DNA of 64,000 nt from Streptomyces sp. NBC_01233 (GTDB lineage: Bacteria; Actinomycetota; Actinomycetes; Streptomycetales; Streptomycetaceae). Where the stretch lies: assembly GCF_035989305.1 (NCBI RefSeq), contig NZ_CP108514.1, forward strand, positions 186,001 to 250,000, given 5' to 3'. Shown in pieces: positions 25,998 through 34,263 of the stretch; the first letter of the stretch is position 1, and each line of letters begins with the position of its first letter. Under the pieces are notes generated by a model. That model worked only from the letters and a program-made list of their open reading frames with translations. It did not search any database and had not been told where the DNA came from. The position numbers and the translations under genes are program-made.

Positions 25998-26264
25998 ATG
26001 AGCGAGCACCGCTTCACCCTCGAAAACACCAGCACCGGCAGCACCCCGGCCGCTACCCGCACACCTCACTACCCGCACAGCCTCCGGTACGAGAAGCCAG
26101 CGGGGACCGCCCGGACCAGCCCCGAGGGCCACACCCTGCGCGCTCTGTCCGACCTCACGGTGGTGACCTGTGCCTGCGGCCTCACGACCCCGGCACTCCC
26201 CAACGACGACGCACGGCTCGTCTACGAACAACACCGCAACCTGATCCGCGACGAGACGGGCTGA
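25998..26264 (+). CDS. Small hypothetical protein with C-x-C
   Basis: 88 residues from ATG 25998. The first half is Thr/Ser/Pro-rich and polar (ENTSTGSTPAATRTPHYPHS); the second half is ordered (LRALSDLTVVTCACGLTTPA, ARLVYEQHRNLI) with a CAC pair that could bind metal. I recognise no named family. Spacing of 64 bases from the monooxygenase gene on the same strand allows co-transcription. Confidence 0.6.
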   Translation: MSEHRFTLENTSTGSTPAATRTPHYPHSLRYEKPAGTARTSPEGHTLRALSDLTVVTCACGLTTPALPNDDARLVYEQHRNLIRDETG

Positions 26265-26421
26265 GAACCGGCCCACCGGCCACGGCCCGCGAGACGGGAC
26301 GGGAGGTACCGGGGCTTCCCGCTCCCTCGACCCCGCACGCCCCGCGGCACGGGCGCCACCGCCCTGGCCGTGGGGTCGAGCCCGTGCCCGGCCGGGGGTG
26401 GTGTCGGCCGCGCTCCGAACG

Positions 26422-26796
26422 TCAACGTGACCGGAGGGACCGCACCGCGGTGTGGACGAGCCAGCCGGCCGCCGCGCCGACCGCGTACCACAGGAGATCG
26501 GGCGGGTTGAAGGTCGAACCAAGCACGAGGCGGGCGACGGTGCTGTGCTGGGAGACTTCCGCCGGCACCGGGCTGAGCTGGAGGAACTCGACCGTGCAAC
26601 TGACGGCCAGCGCACCTCCGGCGGCCCTCAGTGGCGTTGTCCGTGGCGCCGCCAGGACGACGAGAGTCAGCAGGAGGACGGTGTAGAGCGCGTCTCCGCC
26701 GTACTTGGCCACGCTCCCCGTCGTCACGGCCCGCAGCCCCAGCCCGACACCAACGACCACCACGGCCGCAGCCGCTGCCACCAGACGGGTCCGCAT
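26422..26796 (-). CDS. DUF2809 family membrane protein
   Basis: 124 residues from ATG 26796 with about four hydrophobic segments. Family-typical parts are SVAKYGGDALYTVLLLTLVV (first loop and helix), LAVSCTVEFLQLSPVPAEV and LVLGSTFNPPDLLWYAVGAA. Small inner-membrane protein of unknown role. The frame is open further upstream to 26964, but that extension is polar and non-conserved. Confidence 0.8.
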   Translation of the reverse strand: MRTRLVAAAAAVVVVGVGLGLRAVTTGSVAKYGGDALYTVLLLTLVVLAAPRTTPLRAAGGALAVSCTVEFLQLSPVPAEVSQHSTVARLVLGSTFNPPDLLWYAVGAAAGWLVHTAVRSLRSR

Positions 26797-27146
26797 CCGG
26801 TCGACGGCGGCGGAGTTATGGGGCCGAGGTATGAGGGGCACGAGGTCATACTGCCAGCCGCAGTCACCAGGGCTCCCTGGAGGAACAGCCCTCGGACCGG
26901 TGCTCGGGAGGCAGGACAACTCAGCAGGCTGAGCACGTTGCCGATCCGATCTGAGTACGCGCACTCATCCGTTCCCCGCGGCCCGCCCCCAGAATGTTGA
27001 CGCCACGGCAGATCAGCACCGGAAGTCCGCGCACGATCGCCGCCGGGGTGGCGCGCACCGCGCAGGGGAACCGGCCCCCTCCCCCGGACTCCTTCCGCCT
27101 GCGGATGGTGTCGGCACGCACAGCAATCCTGGAGACCCGTTCAAAA

Positions 27147-27686
27147 ATGGCAACACCCCCTCACGCGTCCAGTCACGGCCCTGTGCCGGGCAACCCCTAC
27201 AGTGCGCCCGGAGAGCAGGGCCACATCCCGGCACCGGGGAACTACGGGCCCGCGCCCAACGGTTACACCGCCCCGGATCCCACCCGCCACGCCGCGCGGG
27301 CCTGCCGCGCGTGCGGCGCCCAGTCTGCCGCTGACTTCAAGGTCCGGTCCCACGTGGGCATTCTCATCATGATGAAGTTCGAGCACCTGGACGGGCCCTT
27401 CTGCCGGGCCTGCGGCATAGCCGTCGTCCGGCAGATGACCACGAGGACTCTGTTCCTGGGCTGGTGGGGCCCGCTCTCCCTGGTGATCTTCAACCCGTTC
27501 ACGCTCGTATGGAATCTGGTGGCCTACCTGAAATTCAGCAAGCTTCCCCCGTCGGCGCCGGCCCCGGGACGCACCCACCTCGACACGGGCCCGCCGGTGC
27601 TCCGTCGGCCACTGGCGTACGTGGTCCTCATCCCCATCGCCTGGGCCGTCTGGATCATTTCGCAGGCCGTCACACACTCCACGTGA
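27147..27686 (+). CDS. Membrane protein with two C-x-x-C motifs
   Basis: 179 residues from ATG 27147. A Pro/Gly/Tyr-rich N-terminal 50 residues (GPVPGNPYSAPGEQGHIP) leads to paired CRACGA and CRACGI motifs about 40 residues apart, a likely zinc ribbon, followed by TLFLGWWGPLSLVIFNPFTL and a C-terminal LAYVVLIPIAWAVWIISQAV helix. The architecture (Pro-rich, zinc site, membrane) is common in actinomycete proteins of unknown function. Confidence 0.7.
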   Translation: MATPPHASSHGPVPGNPYSAPGEQGHIPAPGNYGPAPNGYTAPDPTRHAARACRACGAQSAADFKVRSHVGILIMMKFEHLDGPFCRACGIAVVRQMTTRTLFLGWWGPLSLVIFNPFTLVWNLVAYLKFSKLPPSAPAPGRTHLDTGPPVLRRPLAYVVLIPIAWAVWIISQAVTHST

Positions 27687-27717
27687 GCGAGGACACGGCG
27701 GCGTCCCGCACAGGCGA

Positions 27718-28698
27718 CTACGCACGGGATGACACTCCGTAGCAGGAGGCGATCGCGGCGGCACGGTTCCGCAGGGAGTTGCGCAACCACTGCGGGGCCA
27801 GGGCTTCCGCGTTCGTACCGAGGTGCCACAGCGCCCATTCGGCATGTCTCGGATCCTGGAAGGTCACCTGCAGCCGCAGCCGGCCGTCAGCTTCGGCTTC
27901 CTCGGCGAGGACGGCCAGCGCGGTGCCCACCAGGTCCTCCCGCCGCGCCGGGTCCATCCGTACCAGCACGGTGACTTGGTCGCCGCCGGTCCGAAACCGG
28001 GTGCTGCGTTCCTGCCAGGCCCGGTCCAGATCGACCCGGTCCGGTCGCTGTGCCGGTTCGGCGAGTACCTCGGCGGCCAGGATGCGGGACAGCCGGTAGG
28101 TGCGGTCCGCGCCGGACCGCGTGGCCAGCAGGTAGCCCTGGTCGCGCACGGTGACCAGGCCGACCGGGTCCACCGTGCGCCACTTCGGGGTCTGGTCCAC
28201 GGCCGCGTACTGGATGCGCAGCTTGTGTCCGGCGAACACCGCGCGCCGGACCTCGGCCACGATGGTGTCGGGCACCTCCTCGGCCACCAGTCGACGCTGG
28301 AGGAGGTCGGTCTCCGGGTCGATGAGCAGTCGCTGGGCCGCGCCGGCCGCGGTGGCCCGATAGCTCTCGGGCAGCGCGTCGACCACCTTGCGCATGGCCG
28401 AGGCGAGCGCCGAGCCGAGTCCGAATGCCTGCGCGCCGCGCCGCGATCCGGCGACCAGCAGGGCGAGTGCCTCGTCGTGGTTCAGTCCGGTGAGCTCGGT
28501 CTGGAAACCGGGCAGCAACGCGAAACCGCCGTGCCGACCGCGTTCGGCGTAGACCGGGACGCCGGCTGCGGACAGCGCCTCGATGTCGCGCAGCACGGTG
28601 CGGGTGGACACCTCCAGCTCGCCGGCCAGCGCGGCCGCGGACATCCGACCGTGCTGCCGCAGCAGCAGCACCAGCGATATCAACCGATCGGCGCGCAT
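27718..28698 (-). CDS. YafY-type WYL-domain transcriptional regulator
   Basis: 326 residues. N-terminal DeoR-like helix-turn-helix (ADRLISLVLLLRQHGRMSAA, EVSTRTVLRDIEALSAAGVP), central region, and a WYL domain (RIQYAAVDQTPKWRTVDPVG, TYRLSRILAAEVL) with a C-terminal extension. These regulators often act on a divergently placed gene; here that is RidA, whose start is 98 bases away. A dyad between them is a candidate binding site. Confidence 0.88.
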   Translation of the reverse strand: MRADRLISLVLLLRQHGRMSAAALAGELEVSTRTVLRDIEALSAAGVPVYAERGRHGGFALLPGFQTELTGLNHDEALALLVAGSRRGAQAFGLGSALASAMRKVVDALPESYRATAAGAAQRLLIDPETDLLQRRLVAEEVPDTIVAEVRRAVFAGHKLRIQYAAVDQTPKWRTVDPVGLVTVRDQGYLLATRSGADRTYRLSRILAAEVLAEPAQRPDRVDLDRAWQERSTRFRTGGDQVTVLVRMDPARREDLVGTALAVLAEEAEADGRLRLQVTFQDPRHAEWALWHLGTNAEALAPQWLRNSLRNRAAAIASCYGVSSRA

Positions 28699-28718
28699 AC
28701 GAAAACTCTACTGGAATA

Positions 28719-28737
28719 CATGACACATGATGTCGTG
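28719..28737. promoter_or_regulatory. Candidate operator in WYL regulator/RidA intergenic region
   Basis: CATGACA-CATGA-TGTCGTG at 28719-28737 is an inverted repeat with one mismatch in seven paired positions. It lies in a short AT-richer stretch between the divergent starts, so one bound dimer could control both. Assignment to the WYL regulator is by position only. Confidence 0.35.
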
Positions 28738-28795
28738 TTTCGTTGCGAGGCTTACCGGCGTGACAAAGATCCATCGCACACGAGAGGTGATCCAC

Positions 28796-29197
28796 ATGGC
28801 ACACGCCCTTGTCAATCCGGACGGTTTGCACGACCCGGTCCCGTACGGCTACAGCCACACCGCCGTCATCCCCGCAGGTGAGGAACTGGTGCTCATCGCG
28901 GGCCAGTACGGATCGGGCCCAGACGGCGCGGTGGTCTCGGCCGACTTCGCCGAGCAGGTGAAGCAGGCGTTCCACAACATCGGCGTCGCTCTTGCCGCCC
29001 ATGGGCTCGACCTCAGCCACGTCGTCCAGCTCAGGACGTACGTGGTGAACCATGACGTCAGCAAGCTCGGGCCCATCGCCGGGGCCGTGCAGGAGGGCTG
29101 GGGTACGAAGCCACCCACGCAAACCCTCATCGGAGTCGCGAGCCTGGCTGCGCCTGACGTGCTGTTCGAGGTCGAGGCCCTGGCCGCCCGACCCTGA
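28796..29197 (+). CDS. RidA family protein
   Basis: 133 residues of the YjgF/YER057c/UK114 fold, which hydrolyses reactive enamine/imine intermediates in its archetypes. Visible features are VLIAGQYGSGPDGAVV, the QVKQAFHNIGVALAAHGLDL helix and LRTYVVNH. The usual C-terminal Arg-containing loop reads TLIGVASLAAPDVLFEVEAL without the catalytic Arg before VASL, so it may belong to a non-deaminase Rid subgroup. GAGAGGTGA before the ATG supports the start. Divergent from a WYL regulator. Confidence 0.85.
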   Translation: MAHALVNPDGLHDPVPYGYSHTAVIPAGEELVLIAGQYGSGPDGAVVSADFAEQVKQAFHNIGVALAAHGLDLSHVVQLRTYVVNHDVSKLGPIAGAVQEGWGTKPPTQTLIGVASLAAPDVLFEVEALAARP

Positions 29198-29373
29198 CTC
29201 GCCGGCGCCCGCGTCCGGGCTGTTCAACCCGGCGCGGGCGGCGGGCAACGGGGCGCTCTGGCGAGGGACCGCCTGGCAGGCGTGCGCACACGGCTCGCCT
29301 ACCAGGCGCCGAGGAGGCGTGCACGACCTTCGGCCCCCACCAGTTGACATGCTGAAACCCGTATGATCATGAC

Positions 29374-30018
29374 ATGTTGATCGCCCGTTCGGCGCACGAC
29401 GACCCGACCGGAGGCCACGGCGTGACCACGACGATCGCCCGGCCCAGCGCGTCCCGGGCCGCGCGCCTGATCACCGACGGGCTCGATCCCAAGACCTGGA
29501 TCATCGCCGACACCCTCCTGATCGGCTGGCACACCAGCCGCCTCGCCGGGATCGGATGGGGCCTCGTCGGCTGCCTGTTCGCCGCGGTCGTTCCTCTGGC
29601 CTTCATCAAGTACGGCATCCGTCGCGGCCGCTGGGCCGACCGGCACGTGGGCCAGAGGCAGCAGCGGATCGTCGTGATGGCCTTCATCATCGCCTCGGTC
29701 GCCACCGGAACCCTGTTGCTGTGGGCCTTCAGCGCGCCCCGGACGATGATTGCGCTGACCGCGGCCATGCTGGTCACCCTGGCCGCTCTCCTCGCCGTGA
29801 CCCCTGCCTGGAAGATCAGCGTGCACGCAGCCGTGTCCTCCGGAAGCGTCGCCATGCTCGCCATCGTCCATGGGCCCTGGACGCTCCTCGGCTACGCCGC
29901 GGTCGCCGTCGTCAGCTGGTCTCGGGTAGCACTGAAGGACCACACCGTGGCCCAAGTCCTTGCCGGCGCCGCGGTGGGCGAGGCCGTCGCAGCCGCCACC
30001 TTCGCGCTGGCACGATAG
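29374..30018 (+). CDS. PAP2-type membrane phosphatase-like protein
   Basis: 214 residues with about six membrane segments. The C-terminal part has the spaced PAP2 features WKISVHAAVSSGSV (motif 2, SxH) and SWSRVALKDHTVAQVLAGAA (motif 3, R-x5-H-x3-D altered to H-x3-Q). The motif 1 KxxxxxxRP is not clear, so the enzyme may be degenerate. Expected substrates are lipid phosphates. It lies 4 bases before an inositol-monophosphatase-like gene and is probably co-transcribed with it. Confidence 0.78.
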   Translation: MLIARSAHDDPTGGHGVTTTIARPSASRAARLITDGLDPKTWIIADTLLIGWHTSRLAGIGWGLVGCLFAAVVPLAFIKYGIRRGRWADRHVGQRQQRIVVMAFIIASVATGTLLLWAFSAPRTMIALTAAMLVTLAALLAVTPAWKISVHAAVSSGSVAMLAIVHGPWTLLGYAAVAVVSWSRVALKDHTVAQVLAGAAVGEAVAAATFALAR

Positions 30019-30022
30019 GTGC

Positions 30023-30820
30023 ATGACCAACTCGTATGCAGGTCTTGATGATGCCGGCGTTGCGATAGCCGCCGCACGTGCCGGTGCGGACGTGGTGCGC
30101 CGCATGTACGGGCAGCCGCTCTCCCGCATCGACAAGGGCGCGGGCGACTTCGCCACCGCCGCCGATGTGGAGGCCGAGAAGACGATCCTCGGCATCCTCC
30201 GCGCTGCCCGGCCCGATGATGCGGTGCTGGGTGAGGAAGGCGGGCAGCAGGGTGCGGCCGCCGCCGTGCGGGAGTGGTTGGTGGATCCCTTGTGCGGCAC
30301 GCTGAACTACGCCGTCGGCACCATGCTGGTAGCCGTCAACGTGGCCTTGCGCAACGGGGCGGCGGCGGTGGCCGATCCGTTCAGCGGCGAGGTCTTCTTC
30401 ACCGACGGTGAGACCGCCCGGGTGCGGCACGCGGGGGTCGATGCCCAGCTGGCGCCCACGCCCGCCACCCGACTGGTCGACGTCAATCTGGATCCGCCGT
30501 TCCCCGGCGCGCCCGGATTCCGGGCCGTGGACTTGTTGGCCAACTCCGGATTCGTCGGGCGGTTCCGACCGCGGGTCGTGTCCACGACGTTGGCGTTGGC
30601 CTGGGTCGCGGCCGGCAAGCGCGCCGCGTACGTCACCGATGGCGGCGACCTGTCCGGGAGCGTGCACTTCGCCGCCGGCATCGCCGTGTGCCGGGCCGCC
30701 GGCTGCGTGGTCACCGGGATCGACGGCGGCCCGATCGGTCGGGCGGGCCGGGGACTCGTGGTGGCTGCCGACGCCGAGACCCACGGTCTGCTGCTGCCGA
30801 TGATCTCCGGTCGGCGCTAG
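30023..30820 (+). CDS. Inositol monophosphatase-like protein with altered metal site
   Basis: 265 residues. The FIG/IMPase fold is shown by GDFATAADVEAEKTILGIL, VLGEEGG (metal-binding Glu-Glu) and WLVDPLCGTLNYAVG. In active enzymes this last motif is DPxDGT; here the second Asp is Cys, which should remove one metal ligand. A later GGDLSGSVHFAAGIAVCRAAG replaces the usual WDxAAG. The protein may be inactive or use a different metal site. It starts 4 bases after the PAP2 gene stop; the pair suggests phosphorylated lipid or polyol metabolism. Confidence 0.8.
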   Translation: MTNSYAGLDDAGVAIAAARAGADVVRRMYGQPLSRIDKGAGDFATAADVEAEKTILGILRAARPDDAVLGEEGGQQGAAAAVREWLVDPLCGTLNYAVGTMLVAVNVALRNGAAAVADPFSGEVFFTDGETARVRHAGVDAQLAPTPATRLVDVNLDPPFPGAPGFRAVDLLANSGFVGRFRPRVVSTTLALAWVAAGKRAAYVTDGGDLSGSVHFAAGIAVCRAAGCVVTGIDGGPIGRAGRGLVVAADAETHGLLLPMISGRR

Positions 30821-30846
30821 CTCGGCTCCTGCTGGGAGGACTCATC

Positions 30847-31236
30847 GTGACCGCTTCCGCACACTGGCATCTGCAAGGCTCCCCCGTTCACGGCTACTCC
30901 GGCGAGCAGGCCCGGCAGCTGCTCGGAAAGCGGCTGGACTGGGCAACCCTGGAAACGTCGTTCGAGGACGGCCGGGGCAGGCAGCTGGCCGTGATCACGA
31001 ACGGCGAACGCGCGATGGTCGTACTGACGGATGCCGAAGGCGGCTTGGGGGAGCACCTCGTCGATCCGCACGCCGACGGCAGCTCCGGAGGGTACCCACG
31101 GTCCAACGGGCAGATCGTCACCTACGCCGACCGGGACACCGTCACCTTCGCCCTTGCCGGCCGGGCCGTCGCGCACTTCATCGCACACGGGGCCTGGCCC
31201 GCGGACGTGAGCGTCGAGGCCAACCGCAGCTCCTGA
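30847..31236 (+). CDS. Imm1-like immunity family protein
   Basis: 129 residues from GTG 30847 behind GGGAGGA. The central stretch ERAMVVLTDAEGGLGEHLVD and DGSSGGYPRSNGQIVTYAD followed by a C-terminal helix AVAHFIAHGAWP resembles the Imm1 family, which protects against secreted polymorphic toxins. No toxin gene is next to it; on this strand it follows the PAP2/IMPase pair by 26 bases. Assignment is from motif pattern. Confidence 0.6.
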   Translation: MTASAHWHLQGSPVHGYSGEQARQLLGKRLDWATLETSFEDGRGRQLAVITNGERAMVVLTDAEGGLGEHLVDPHADGSSGGYPRSNGQIVTYADRDTVTFALAGRAVAHFIAHGAWPADVSVEANRSS

Positions 31237-31336
31237 CTCCGGCTGCCACCGCCATCTCATCGCTGAAGCGGACCCGAACGACCGTGTGGAGCGACGGCGG
31301 GACACCGGCTCTCCCGCCGGGGGGCCTTCCAGAGGA

Positions 31337-32623
31337 TCATCGGGAACGGGCATCCCCGCGACCGGGAGCCGGGAGGGCAGTCGGCCGGTCACTGGTGGTG
31401 GGAGCCGGAAGGACGAGTCGCACCTCGAATCCACGGAGGGTGCGGGGGCCGGCGGTGACCGTCCCGCCGTAGATCTTCGCGCGCTCCATCATCCCGATCA
31501 GGCCGTGGCCGGGCGTGATGGCCGTGTTCGGCGGGAACGTGCCGCTCCCCTCGTCGGTGACGCACACCTCGATGGTCCGGGTGGCGTAGCGGATGGTGAC
31601 ATCCGCCCTGGTCGGCCCCGCGTGCTTGAGGACATTGGTCAGTGCCTCTTGGATCACCCGGTAGGCACACAGCCCCATGCCCTGCGGGAGGAGTACGGGG
31701 GAACCGACGACTTCCATGGTGGCCTGGACCCCTGCGCCCCGCACACGCTCGAGCAGTGGGTCCAGGAGGTCCAACCCCGGGGCCGGTGCGTAGGCGCCGC
31801 CGTCCTCCAGCGCCTCGTCGGCGTCGTCCGGGTCCACGCGCCCTTCCGGTAGCCCTTCCTGGCCGACACGGAGCAGTACGAGCATGCGGCGCATCTCCTC
31901 GAGCGCTTCCCTGCTGGTGCCGGCGATGGTGTCCAGGGCCTGCCGGCTCAGCGCCGGGTTCGTGGGGAACACGTACGAGGCCACGCCCGCCTGGAGCGAG
32001 ATCACGGACATGTGGTGGGCGAACACATCATGCAGTTCGCGCGCGATGCGCACCCGCTCCTCCGTCAGCGCTTGGCGGGCCTTCTCCTCCTGCTGCCTGC
32101 GCAGTTGGAAGGTCAGTTCGGCGAACTGCCGGTTCCGCTCTGCAAGTCTTCCCGAACCGCGCCCGACGACGAACACCACTGCCGGGAACAGGACCGCTTG
32201 GGCGAAGACGGTCGGCATGGAGCTGTTGGCGGCGTTGCTCAGTCCCGCGTACACCCACGTGCCGGCCACGGCTACCGCGCACACGAGGGAAGTGCGCAGG
32301 CTTCGGGTCGCCGCCACCGTGTACAGGCCCAGGAGCGGGGGCATCGAATTGATCACCGGCCAGTACCCGCAGGCGATGAACAGGATCCACAGCGCACAGC
32401 TGGTGGCGAACACCCCGGCGGGCGCGATGCGTCGGGCCAGCAGGACCAGACCCACCAGTACGGTCAGGACCGCCCCGAGCCCGTCCATGGACTGCCAACC
32501 GACCGGCGGCCGCTCCTGCCCCAGCAACAGGCCGGCGCCGGCGTAGCCCCAGCGCGAGCAGCGAGTCGACGACCAGGGACCGGTACCTCCCCGTGAGGTG
32601 GTTGAGGAACCCGAATCCGGCAT
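31337..32623 (-). CDS. NarL-type sensor histidine kinase with apparent N-terminal frameshift
   Basis: Four to five N-terminal membrane helices (DGLGAVLTVLVGLVLLARRI and others), a coiled segment (ERNRQFAELTFQLRRQQEEK), the HisKA_3 box RIARELHDVFAHHMSVISLQ with the phosphorylated His, and a HATPase domain with QEALTNVLKHAG (N box) and PGHGLIGMMERA (G box). The first 30 residues of this frame are poor, while the other frame from ATG 32627 gives a good first helix (NHLTGRYRSLVVDSLLALG) that should run into YAGAGLLLGQE; an extra G in GGGG near 32551 separates them. No response regulator gene is adjacent. Confidence 0.78.
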   Translation of the reverse strand: MPDSGSSTTSRGGTGPWSSTRCSRWGYAGAGLLLGQERPPVGWQSMDGLGAVLTVLVGLVLLARRIAPAGVFATSCALWILFIACGYWPVINSMPPLLGLYTVAATRSLRTSLVCAVAVAGTWVYAGLSNAANSSMPTVFAQAVLFPAVVFVVGRGSGRLAERNRQFAELTFQLRRQQEEKARQALTEERVRIARELHDVFAHHMSVISLQAGVASYVFPTNPALSRQALDTIAGTSREALEEMRRMLVLLRVGQEGLPEGRVDPDDADEALEDGGAYAPAPGLDLLDPLLERVRGAGVQATMEVVGSPVLLPQGMGLCAYRVIQEALTNVLKHAGPTRADVTIRYATRTIEVCVTDEGSGTFPPNTAITPGHGLIGMMERAKIYGGTVTAGPRTLRGFEVRLVLPAPTTSDRPTALPAPGRGDARSR

Positions 32624-32873
32624 GCATCGCCGCAGCTTACGGGCCATGACACGGCCAGGGTGCCTCGTTCGGATCATCCGTGCGAAGGCGGGCGCCGGCG
32701 TTACGGCTGATGGGCCGCCGCACCGATGCCCGCGGGCTGCGTGACGGCGTCACGAGCCCTTGCGGACATCTGTGCCGGCACCTCGTGTCCAGCAGGTCGA
32801 CGAGCTCCCCGGCGTGCGCGGGGTGCCCTCCGCGCCGATTCCGGGCCGGCACGCGTACACGTGGGGGATCCGG

Positions 32874-34193
32874 TCAGGTGGCGCTGGGATGTGCCAGGGC
32901 CTCTCCCAGCCGGTCGAGGCCCCAGTCCAGGTCGTTCTCGTCGATGACCAGGGGCGGGGCCAGTCGGATGGTGGTGCCGTGGGTGTCCTTCACCAGGACA
33001 CCGCGGTCCAGCAGTCGGCGAGCGACCGCGCTGCCGCTGCCGTGGCGCGGGGAGACGTCGACGCCCGCCCACAGGCCTCGGCCTCGGCTGCCCTCGATCA
33101 GCCCGGCCCCGGTCATCTCGTGGAGCCGGGCGTGCATCCGGGCTCCGAGCTCCGCCGATCGTTGCTGGAACTCGCCGGTGCGCAGCATGGCGATGACTTC
33201 GAGCGCGACGGCGCAGGCCAGGGGGTTGCCGCCGAAGGTGGAGCCGTGCTGGCCGGGGCGCAGGACGCCGAGTACGGCCCGGGAGGAAACCACGGCGGAG
33301 ACGGGGACGAGGCCTCCACCGAGGGCCTTGCCGAGCAGGTACATGTCGGGGGTGACCTGTTCGTGGTCGCAGGCGAAGGTCCGGCCGGTGCGGGCGAGTC
33401 CGGACTGGATCTCGTCGGCGATGAACAGGACGTCGCGCCCGGCGGTGAGTTCGCGGACGCGGGTGAGGTAGCCCGGGGGCGGGACGCGTACTCCGGCTTC
33501 GCCCTGGATCGGTTCGATCAGGACGGCGACGGTGTCGTCGGTGAGGGCGGCCTTCAGTGCGGCGGCGTCGCCGAAGGGCACGGTGTCGAAACCCGGGGTG
33601 AAGGGGCCGAAGTCGGCGCGGGCATCGGGGTCGGAGGAGAAGGAGACGACCGTGGTGGTGCGGCCGTGGAAGTTGCCGCCGGCGACGACGATCCGGGCGC
33701 GGCCGGGGGGTACGCCCTTGACCTGGTAGCCCCATTTGCGGGCGACCTTGACGGCGGTCTCGACGGCTTCGGCTCCGGTGTTCATCGGGAGGACGGTCTC
33801 CATCCCGCACAGATCCGCGAGCCCCGCGCAGAAGTCGGCGAACCGGTCGTGGTGGAAGGCCCGGGACGTGAGGGTGAGGCGGTCGAGTTGTGCCTTGGCC
33901 GCGGCGATCAGGCGGGGGTTGCGGTGGCCGAAGTTCAGGGCCGAGTACCCGGCGAGCAGGTCGAGGTGGCGCCTGCCCTCGATGTCGGTGGTCCAGGCTC
34001 CGTCGGCGGAGGCGATGACGACCGGGAGGGGGTGGTAGTTGTGCGCGCTGTGGGCTTCGGCGGCGTCCACCGCGCGGCCGGTCGCAGACGTGACGGTCTC
34101 GGATGTGACGGTCTCGGACGTGACGGTCTCGGACGTGACGGTCTCGGACGTGGTGCTCGCCGATGTGGCGGTCACGTGGGCTGTGGTCGACAT
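32874..34193 (-). CDS. rocD: Ornithine--oxo-acid aminotransferase-like class III aminotransferase
   Basis: 439 residues. PLP-dependent class III aminotransferase converting ornithine and 2-oxoglutarate to glutamate semialdehyde. Features: HNYHPLPVVIASADGAWTTD, YSALNFGHRNPRLI, MNTGAEAVETAVKVARKWGY, GNFHGRTTTVVSFSSD, IADEIQSGLARTG with the PLP-binding Asp, LLGKALGGGLVPVSAV with the Schiff-base Lys, and HGSTFGGNPLACAVAL. These are the ornithine-specific versions of the motifs. The first 40 residues are a low-complexity Ser/Thr tail containing four SETVT repeats. It follows the broken lysA-like gene on the same strand by 70 bases. Confidence 0.9.
   Translation of the reverse strand: MSTTAHVTATSASTTSETVTSETVTSETVTSETVTSATGRAVDAAEAHSAHNYHPLPVVIASADGAWTTDIEGRRHLDLLAGYSALNFGHRNPRLIAAAKAQLDRLTLTSRAFHHDRFADFCAGLADLCGMETVLPMNTGAEAVETAVKVARKWGYQVKGVPPGRARIVVAGGNFHGRTTTVVSFSSDPDARADFGPFTPGFDTVPFGDAAALKAALTDDTVAVLIEPIQGEAGVRVPPPGYLTRVRELTAGRDVLFIADEIQSGLARTGRTFACDHEQVTPDMYLLGKALGGGLVPVSAVVSSRAVLGVLRPGQHGSTFGGNPLACAVALEVIAMLRTGEFQQRSAELGARMHARLHEMTGAGLIEGSRGRGLWAGVDVSPRHGSGSAVARRLLDRGVLVKDTHGTTIRLAPPLVIDENDLDWGLDRLGEALAHPSAT
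34087..34146 (-). repeat. 15-bp tandem repeat inside rocD N-terminus (4 units)
   Basis: GACGTGACGGTCTCG occurs four times in direct tandem (34087-34101, 34102-34116 with one C-to-T change, 34117-34131, 34132-34146); a fifth copy begins but diverges. The 15-bp unit keeps the frame and encodes a repeating Ser-Glu-Thr-Val-Thr. Copy number could change without breaking the protein. Confidence 0.9.
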
Positions 34194-34263
34194 GGGGGCT
34201 CCGGTCGGGAAGACGATGACGGGAAGGCGAGGAGGGGAAGGCGATAAGGGGGCGCCGGGGCCG

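Noticed and set aside
34087..34146. CRISPR-like array
   Set aside because: The units are directly adjacent 15-mers without spacers and lie inside a coding frame; it is a tandem repeat.
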